A program made the position numbers and the translations under genes. Below the pieces are notes generated by a model. That model was not told the origin of the DNA, searched no databases, and was given only the letters and a program-made list of their open reading frames with translations. Below, piece by piece: positions 57,201 to 64,000 of a stretch of 64,000 bases of DNA. Each line of letters begins with the position of its first letter. Position 1 is the first letter of the stretch. The DNA is from Diplolepis rosae. Its lineage: Eukaryota > Arthropoda > Insecta > Hymenoptera > Diplolepididae. The stretch lies in assembly GCA_030998225.1 (NCBI GenBank), contig JAPYXD010000741.1, positions 1,364,001 through 1,428,000 on the forward strand, written 5' to 3'.

Positions 57201-59748
57201 TTGATACGCTATGAAAAATGATATCACAAAAATAAGCCGCTAAGCGCTAAACTCACACGCGAGAACCGTCGCTTAATATAGTCTCGGAAAGATTCGCGCC
57301 TTGGAATTGGTAATAAGAACATAAAATACGTTACACGCTTATCCTTGCACACATTATAATTATACACTCGAAATTAATTTTATTAATTTTAAAACTCATA
57401 CTAAATTCATTTATCTTTTCGGCCTGAAAATGTCTTATAATCGGCTTTATCGATAAGCTATGAATATGAGATCGAAAAAATAAGCCGCTAAGCGCGCAAC
57501 TAATACGCTAGAACCGCTGTCTAATACTGTAAGTTTACACACGCGAAATTTTACATTAATAATATATACAAATCCAGTTATTTTTTCTGGTAAAAAATGT
57601 ATTATATTCGGTCGCACCAATCCAAAATAGATACTATTACGTAATAACAAGCCGCTAAGCACTCATCACACATGTGAGAACAGGTTTCAATAACATGCGG
57701 AATATTGGATACATTATACGTGCCTTCTGAAGTACAAAATAGCTTATCGACGCCTTAATAATATAACATAACTTTTCTGCTAAACGTTCTTCGCATAATT
57801 GCTAAACTTGCGCTTAAGAAACTCTCCGAGATTTCAAAAATACGCGGCCGACCTTACTTACACGCTAATTTTACTTTTAAAAAATACACACTGCAAAAAG
57901 AAGTGTGTTACCTGGTATCTTACTGTAAGATATGAGATGGGAATTTGGTATCTTCTGTCTTAAAATAAGATGTCTCACGAAGTGTCTTATTCAAAATTAA
58001 GACGACTTACGTATCTTGGTACGAATAAAGATGTAATTTCCGTCTTACAAAATAAGATACTTGATTGAGTTAGATAATGTGTTTTAGTTTAAGATGTTTG
58101 GGATGTCACAAGATGGTTCTGGCATAAGATGTTTCTGAATTGTAAGATATAGCAGGTCAATAAGTTAGCAAAAACTAAGACACGTAAAGTGTCAAAGAAG
58201 TAGTGGTCGAAAGATAGAATCTGGCTCTCATAAGGTTATAGTTACTGTTCATAACCTCAAGAAATGGAGCGTTTTGACTGTTCCATGTTTTTCTTCTGTG
58301 GTGTAATATCAACTCATTTAGAGGAATATATTGTTCATTTTCATCGACACGATTCTTTATTCAAACTTTACATATGACGGATGTGGAGCTACATGTAATA
58401 AGTGTAAATCATATCAGCAACACGTGACTCGATATCAGGTATACCTTCTGTTTTAACGTATTGGATACGTTTGCTAAATCGCTTGTCTCCTTTTCCAATA
58501 TAGATCATATACTTGAATTAATTTTTTTAAGAAGTACGTACAGCCATGTAAGCCACCACAAGTGTAGAGGTTATAGGAACAATAAACTGTCGGTAACTTA
58601 AGTAATCTATGTTACCGATGGCTCAACTGAAGATATTTTACGTGTATTCAAATAAGATGTTTTAAGCAACTTGAAAGTGACTACCGAAACATCTTAGATA
58701 TGACTACACAAGTATCTTAAATTAAGATACTTCTTTTTGCAGTGCATACATATTGCAATTATATTTTCGGCCTGCAAATAGCTTTTAGTCAGCTACATTG
58801 ATACGCTATGAAAAATGATATCACAAAAATAAGCCGCTAAGCGCTAAACTCACACGCGAGAACCGTCGCTTAATATAGTCTCTGAAAGATTCGCGCCTTG
58901 GAATTGGTTATAAGAACCTAAAATACGTTACACGCTTACGAAAATTTAACTCAAAGAATGAATGCATACATATTGCAATTATATTTTCGGCCTGCAAATA
59001 GCTTTTAGTCAGCTACATTGATACGCTATGAAAATTATATCACAAAAATAAGCCGCTAAATGCTAAACTCACACGCGAGAACCGTCGCTTAATATAGTCT
59101 CTGAAAGATTCGCGCCTTGGAATTGGTTATAAGAACCTAAAATACGTTACACGCTTATCCATGCATACATTATTATTTTGCACTTATTTTATAACTCATA
59201 CCAAATTCATTTACATTCTCGGCCTGGAATATATCTTATATTCAGCTCTATCGATAAGCTATGAATATGAGATCGAAAAAATAAGCCGCAAAGCGTTCAA
59301 CTAATACGCGAGAACCGCAGTCTAATACAATCTCCAAGATAATTAAAAATTAGCGCGTGCCATCGTTTACAAAATATTCACACATTACACACTTTTTGCA
59401 CACATGTAAGTTTACGCACGCGAAATTTTACATTAATAATATATACAAAATCCAGTTATTTTTCTGGTAAAAAATGTATTATATTCGGTCGTATCAATCC
59501 AAAATATACCAAATTCCTTTACCTTTTCGGCCTGAAAAGGTCTTATATTCAGCCATACCGATAAACAATGAATATGACTTCTCAAAAATAAGCCGCGAAG
59601 CGCTCAATTTATGTGCGAGAACCTCCGCTTAGTATTCCTTCCAAGATAATTCGAATTTCGCGCCTACCATTGGTTACAAAATATTGCAAATTTATACGCG
59701 CGAATTTTACTGTTAAATTACATACAAATTTAGTTAGATTTTCGGTTT
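54230..59748 (+). repeat. Right-arm satellite, same higher-order repeat
   Basis: The reverse complement of the left-arm array: AAGCCGCTAAGCGC, CGCGAGAACCG and TTTTCGGCCTG blocks recur through the stretch, interrupted by the 856-bp element at 57889-58744. Without that insert it is ~4.7 kb, about 2.7 kb shorter than the left array, so unit number has changed since the arms formed. It lies between the GIY-YIG stop and the unique 3' region. Confidence 0.85.
57889..58744. mobile_element. 856-bp non-autonomous TIR element, CACTGCAAAAAGAAGT ends
   Basis: Present only in the right arm. The left end CACTGCAAAAAGAAGT is mirrored by ACTTCTTTTTGCAGTG. The empty site can be read in neighbouring satellite units (AAAAAATACATACATATTGC); compared with it only a CA (2 bp) is clearly duplicated, so superfamily is unsettled. 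The CACTG start would fit CMC-type elements. The interior has no ORF but many TAAGAT/ATCTTA motifs. It is younger than the palindrome. Confidence 0.8.
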
Positions 59749-59774
59749 AAAAAAAAAAAAAAAAAAAAAAAAAA

Positions 59775-60902
59775 CACATAGCCTTCTTCATTGTGTGTAA
59801 AAATGAAATAAAAATTAATTTTCTATAAAGAAATTCGACCTCCAATTTAAAAAAGAAAATAAAATATAAAAGTATAACATTTTCCCAGAATTAAAATTGC
59901 TTCTTCAGAGGGATTCTTCAAACATGTGGTCTGAGACCTTTTTCTCTCTTTCCTTTGAACACTCAAGCATATTCGGGTCTCGAGTAGCCAGGACATAGAC
60001 CGTGTATGGGGTATGTTTATGCGTTTTGAAACTTGACCCTTCACAACAAATGGTCATTGTATATATTAATTTTTTATGCTAGCTTTAAACTGTACTGCTC
60101 TCTTTCCCAAGCAGTTTCCTTTTGACGCTGAACAGAGCGTGCAGCTAATTCTATCTGCTGCCTCTGTGTCAAAAGAGGAATCAAGATAATCGGAAAATCA
60201 AAGTTCAATTGGTTTTTTAAATTCACTCTATTAAGGAAAAAAAAGAAAAAAAAAAAGAAAAAAAAAAGAAGGAAAGAAAAATCTCCGTCCGCCCGGATTC
60301 GCGTGTGTGTGTTCTGTGAAGTGCATACTTCTCAAAGGTGTTGTGGACCTCCTAATGGATACTGGTGTTTTTCTGTACGAGATTAGTGTTAAAAAATCAT
60401 TATTTATACGTGGTTCTGGTGTGTGCCTTTGAGGAGAAGCAAATTTGCGGTCACACTCTTCGCCAATCGGCTAAACAGGAGCCTTTCTTCTTGCTTTTTT
60501 GAGGACTGTGGTTTTGGAGCGGCCTGGTTCCTGGACGCCTTGGAGCTTGCCCCAACACATAAGTCCCTTTGCACGTTTTTTATAAAATATCATAATTAAG
60601 AAAACAAAAAACATAAAAAACAAAAATAAAAATAAAAAATCTAGTTTTTACTATAAATAATTGTTTTTGCACGCTTACAGCTTAGTCATTAAGTTCCGAA
60701 ATTTAGCTGGCACTGAAGAGGGCCCCCATTTGTGGCCGAAACGTTTGCCTTTTTAACCCCCCCTTTTTTACTTTATTATCTTTTTTATCTATTTTATCTT
60801 CTTAAACATGATTCTGGTTTTATATATCTAGAACATGTTTGTTCAATAAATTATTCCTGATGGTAATGATCTGACCCAATGCCAATACAAAATACAAAAA
60901 AC
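59775..60902 (+). other. Unique 3' region of the Penelope-like element
   Basis: Begins after a poly(A) tract (59749-59774) at AGCCTTCTTCATTG and ends at the target duplication. It mirrors 42669-43769. A 65-codon ORF occurs identically in both arms (60044-59847 and 43502-43699) with no known motif; equal sequence reflects the palindrome, not selection. It contains the hammerhead at 60709-60749. Confidence 0.65.
60709..60749 (+). ncRNA. Hammerhead ribozyme, right end of the palindrome
   Basis: GGCA (60709-60712), CTGAAGA (60713-60719), stem II GGCC/GGCC (60721-60724 with 60734-60737), GAAA (60738-60741), ACGT overlapping it, cleavage after U at 60745, TGCC (60746-60749) closing stem I. Same-strand as the RT gene and as the putative Arg/Gly-rich gene. 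The two-pair stem III again implies dimeric action. The GUU cleavage triplet is permitted by the NUH rule but usually slower than GUC. Confidence 0.85.
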
Positions 60903-61067
60903 GATAAATTATAAAGTTTATCTTTAAGATATTTCAAACTATTATTACATTATTATGTATGTACTTTTGCTACTGCAACTTTTAAGAAACATAAATATCT
61001 ATACATTTTTAATTTTTAAATATTTTATTTTCTTTCTTGCTTCATTTTTGAGTCGTTCTGAAAATGA

Positions 61068-61135
61068 AAAAATTTCGAAAGTCATTTTTCACATAAAACC
61101 AATACCTTCTCATCCATGATGAGAATGTAAAAAAA
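61068..61135 (+). repeat. Truncated tail of the 24.7-kb dispersed family
   Basis: TTTCGAAAGTCATTTTTCAC to CATGATGAGAATGTAAAA matches 25362-25423 almost exactly. Only the 3' end is present. Confidence 0.8.
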
Positions 61136-61438
61136 TATTTCACAAAGTAAACGTCTCTTTTTAAGAATATGATTGAAAGTGAAATAAAAAAAATATGGAC
61201 AGGTTTCACTATTAAAAGCGAACAGACATGCGCAAGGCATGCACGACCTCTTTCGAGCTGGCGCGAATTTAAAAAAAACGCCTGAAAAAGATCTTTTCGA
61301 ATAGTGAAAGTGCATGTTGGACGGTATTTCGTATACTAAACTATTCTCAATTATATTCCCTATTCTGCAACATTAATTGTTTACTTTATATTCTTATTAT
61401 TTTATAAAATATTATTGAATAAAAAAAAAAAATTACAG

Positions 61439-62690
61439 AGTGGAGGAGGAAATGGCGGTGAAAAGAATTCACCAATTAAATATCCCAAAATTAGAAATAA
61501 TCCGGAAAAATCAGTGACGCAGAGTAACTTTTTTCCGGCTGGTAATTTATCTTTACATATTAGATTTTTTTATTTATTTATTAAATAATTCTTTTTTCTA
61601 TTAATTATTACTGTTTTATTTATTGCTCAATGCAATCATAATATTGTTTCGTCGGTTCCTGGTCCATAAAATAATGGTAATTAATATATTTTTAAAAATA
61701 TTTTAAGTTTTACCATTGGAAATCTTTTTCGAAAACTTAAAATCATTTACAAATATTTATTTTCCAATGATGTTTCAGATGAATTTCCATGGAATAAACA
61801 TACACAAAATCATGATGACTTAAACGATAGGGAGACTGTTGAAGAAGAAATAGAAATTGCGGTATTATATAGAAATTTTTTACATTATATAAATTTTTAA
61901 TTATTTTAATAATTTATTTATAAAATATATCTCGTTCAAGCATGCATGACTTTAAAAAAATAGTTTTGTATTTAGTAAGTATAATAATTATAGATTTAAT
62001 GTTTTCAGCAAAGTGATAATCAAGCGGAAAAATTAAACAATAATCGTAAGTAGATGTTAAATTTGTTAATAATTAATATAAAAGAAAATAAAAAAAAATA
62101 AGACGGAAAATAAATGTTTAGGTTTTTTTCAGTAAATACTTTTTTAACTTTTTTAAATGTTCTTATTTCAATTTTGGTTGTATATGGCCGATCAACGAAA
62201 TTGTCTCTACTTTTTGGGTTCGTATGAAGTATATCAAAGCTTAATTTAATCTGATAATTTCATTTAGAGTTATCGCCTTTTCGAAATACTATTTCTATTG
62301 CAGATAGAGAGACAAACAGAAAGATACTTTTGTAAATACTTTTTTTTTTAGTTCAAGGGGTCTCAAAATATAAAGATTAGATGAAATTTCAAAATTAATT
62401 TTTACATAAAACCAATTTTTTTTTGTTTTTTATTGATGATGAGAATATAAAAACAAATATGTATTGGTTTCATTATTTCAGAGCTATGGAAACCAAGAGC
62501 TGGAAGATTTGTTAGATACCGAAAAGCAAAAAAAAATGAGTGGCTAGCGAGGGCCCAAAGAAGGCAGGTAGATAACTTTTTAGTGGATTTAGCTTTAAGT
62601 GCTAGTTATGTCCAAAATCAAAGACGTGGTGGAAGAGGAAGAAGAAGAGGTAGACGTGGTGGCAGAAGAGGTGGACGCCTAGCATTTTAA
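61439..62690 (+). CDS. Spliced gene for a small basic Arg/Gly-rich protein (exons 2-5)
   Basis: Four coding exons: 61439-61541, 61779-61861, 62009-62045 and 62482-62690 (TAA). Each intron is GT-AG (donors GTAATT, GTATTA, GTAAGT; acceptors TTACAG, TTTCAG, TTTCAG, TTTCAG) and the phases 1, 0, 1 join without a stop. With exon 1 at 38217 the product is 151 residues: a Gly/Asn-rich start; a middle with FFPAGDEFPWNKH and acidic ETVEEEIEIA; a conserved-looking LWKPRAGRFVRYRKAKKNEW; then NFLVDLALSASYVQNQ and an RGG-type tail GGRGRRRGRRGGRRGG. Arg/Gly tails commonly bind RNA and are methylated. I do not recognise the family. AATAAA signals follow. Confidence 0.65.
62159..62455 (+). repeat. Dispersed-family copy in intron 4
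   Basis: A diverged copy (TATCAAAGCTTAATTTAATC, CAGATAGAGAGACAAACAGA, GGGGTCTCAAAATATAAAGA, GATGATGAGAATATAAAA) filling most of intron 4 and ending ~25 bp before the acceptor of exon 5. Confidence 0.7.
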
Positions 62691-62736
62691 ACAATTTTTT
62701 ACAAATTTATTTAACCTTTTCATAGATTACATAATG

Positions 62737-62754
62737 AATAAATAAATAAATAAA
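62737..62754 (+). terminator. Polyadenylation signals of the Arg/Gly-rich gene
   Basis: Four overlapping AATAAA hexamers, 47 bp after the TAA at 62690, in the right place for 3' end formation. The satellite array starts soon after. Confidence 0.55.
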
Positions 62755-62779
62755 ACTAATACTTTCTTATAAATGATGA

Positions 62780-64000
62780 AAATGTAAAATTAGTAGAGAT
62801 TTATGAGCAATATCAATAACTGGTATTTGAATTTTTTTTTTTTCGAAAACACAAAAAATGGTCTAGTTTCCTTAATGTTGATTGGATGTAGCTGGTTAAC
62901 GAACTTGTTCTTATTTTTTCGGCTCTGATAAAGTGTGCCCAAGTTCAATTCGATCTGACAATTTTATCGAGAGTTATCAAGTATACCACCTATTATTACA
63001 GACAGATAGACTGACACTTTTGTAAAATTTAAAATTAAAAATAAAATTTACATCTTATAAAGAAATTTTGCAATCTAAATTTTGTAAATCTTTATGTAGA
63101 ATACAATTTTGTATCAAAACTTTTTTTCGTATTTCGTATAATTTAAGTGGAGAATGGAATTTAGATATTGACTTTTTTCAAGTTGAAATATAGTGTAACT
63201 TTCCTAATTTTGGTTTGATCGAAAAATGTTATTAGGATAAATGGTAGAAATTTATGAGCAATATCAATAACCGGTATTTAAATTTTTATTTTTTCTAAAA
63301 CACAAAAAATGGTCTAGTTTCCTGAATGTTGGTTGGATGTGACTGGTTAACGAACTTTTTCTTATTTTTTTGGCTCTGATAAAGTGTGCCCAAGCTCAAT
63401 TTGATCTGATAATTCTATCGAGAGTTATCAAGTATACCACCTATTATTACAGACAGATAGATTGACACTTTTGTAAAATTTAAAATTAAAAATAAAATTT
63501 ACATCTTATAAAGAATTGTTGCAATCCAAATTTTGTAAATCTTTATGTAGTATACAATTTTGTATCAAAACTTTTTTTCGTATTTCGTATAATTTAAGTG
63601 GAGAATGGAATTTAGATATTGACTTTTTTCAAGTTGAAATATAGTGTAACTTTCCTAATTTTGGTTTGATCGAAAAATGTTATTAGGATAAATGGTAGAA
63701 ATTTATGAGCAATATCAATAACCGGTATTTAAATTTTTATTTTTTCTAAAACACAAAAAATGGTCTAGTTTCCTGAATGTTGGTTGGATGTGACTGGTTA
63801 ACGAACTTTTTCTTAGTTTTTTGGCTCTGATAAAGTGTGCCCAAGCTCAATTTGATCTGATAATTCTATCGAGAGTTATCAAGTATACCACCTATTATTA
63901 CAGACAGATAGATTGACACTTTTGTAAAATTTAAAATTAAAAATAAAATTTACATCTTATAAAGAATTGTTGCAATCCAAATTTTGTAAATCTTTATGTA
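62780..64000 (+). repeat. 451-bp tandem array from the dispersed family
   Basis: The same block (CACCTATTATTACAGACAGA followed by ACATCTTATAAAG) recurs at about 62988, 63439 and 63890, a period of 451 bp. Units two and three are nearly identical, unit one is more diverged. The unit corresponds to the inside of the 24725-25425 element. The array reaches the window end. Confidence 0.85.

Larger units (their letters stand above)
42609..60902. mobile_element. 18.3-kb near-palindromic Penelope-like element with 13-bp target duplication
   Basis: The direct repeat GATAAATTATAAA flanks it (42596-42608, 60903-60915), and joining the flanks restores the host satellite element's terminal repeat. The left arm (42669-51871) and right arm (60902-53580) are reverse complements apart from array length and one insertion; the centre (51872-53579) carries the reverse transcriptase. 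The right half reads RT, GIY-YIG, satellite, ~930 bp unique region, hammerhead, end. The left half is the same on the minus strand but truncated inside the GIY-YIG gene. Penelope-like elements are known for 5'-truncated inverted copies; this is an unusually large, long-armed case. Confidence 0.8.

Noticed and set aside
42609..60902. The palindrome as a sequencing or assembly artefact
   Set aside because: Arms differ in array length, one arm has its own insertion, and a 13-bp duplication flanks the whole, so a simple fold-back read is unlikely. It is not excluded without read data.

Overview
The window is AT-rich eukaryotic DNA and reads as a transposon graveyard from an arthropod, probably an insect. 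The grounds are the mobile-element mix (R1-clade non-LTR element, P-like transposase, mariner-like elements with a DUF4817-type head, Ty3/gypsy, a Penelope-like element with hammerhead ribozymes, a Helentron-type Helitron, piggyBac-type MITEs), spliced coding sequence with GT-AG introns, and no bacterial features. I cannot fix the order or species; Hymenoptera would fit but is a guess. Nearly all long ORFs are transposon proteins, most of them broken.

Layout. 1-8 kb: AT-rich DNA with a foldback (1512-2431), two separated fragments of a P-like transposase on the minus strand (3.4-4.15 kb and 6.18-6.77 kb), a TTAA-flanked MITE, a hammerhead ribozyme core near 5.98 kb and a 1.1-kb foldback carrying a GC-rich 12-bp minisatellite. 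8.8-13.5 kb: a tRNA-like sequence, then a gypsy element cut exactly at its reverse-transcriptase active site by a mariner, which is itself truncated against a 3'-truncated R1-clade element. 14.5-19.5 kb: a second gypsy element with primer binding site, gag and a pol that has lost the middle of its RT. 19.9-20.5 kb: a Tudor-domain gene fragment. 21.3-28.8 kb: a second mariner, a piggyBac-type MITE, copies of an abundant dispersed repeat, a dead hammerhead and a third, internally deleted mariner. 29.3-36.2 kb: a nearly complete minus-strand Helentron whose protein runs coiled-coil repeats, zinc-finger/DUF6570-like region, HUH/Y2 Rep, PIF1-like helicase, EEP nuclease, Ulp1-like protease, with a handful of frame breaks. 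36.8-37.9 kb: a cluster of hairpin MITEs beside a short recombinase-like ORF.

38.2-62.7 kb is the most interesting part. Five coding exons with clean splice sites and matching phases can be read on the plus strand, giving a 151-residue basic protein with an Arg/Gly-rich tail. Exon 1 (38217-38240) is separated from exons 2-5 (61439-62690) by a putative 23.2-kb intron. That intron holds a stack of nested insertions: a foldback satellite element, a second TIR element inside it, and an 18.3-kb near-palindromic Penelope-like element flanked by a 13-bp target duplication. The palindrome has an RT/GIY-YIG gene in the centre, a higher-order satellite in each arm and hammerhead ribozymes in opposite orientation near its two outer ends. 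The 3' side of the gene is buried in a 451-bp tandem array reaching the window end.

Most genes here act as independent, decayed mobile elements rather than as a pathway. The only non-transposon coding candidates are the Arg/Gly-rich gene and the Tudor fragment, plus perhaps the short recombinase-like ORF.
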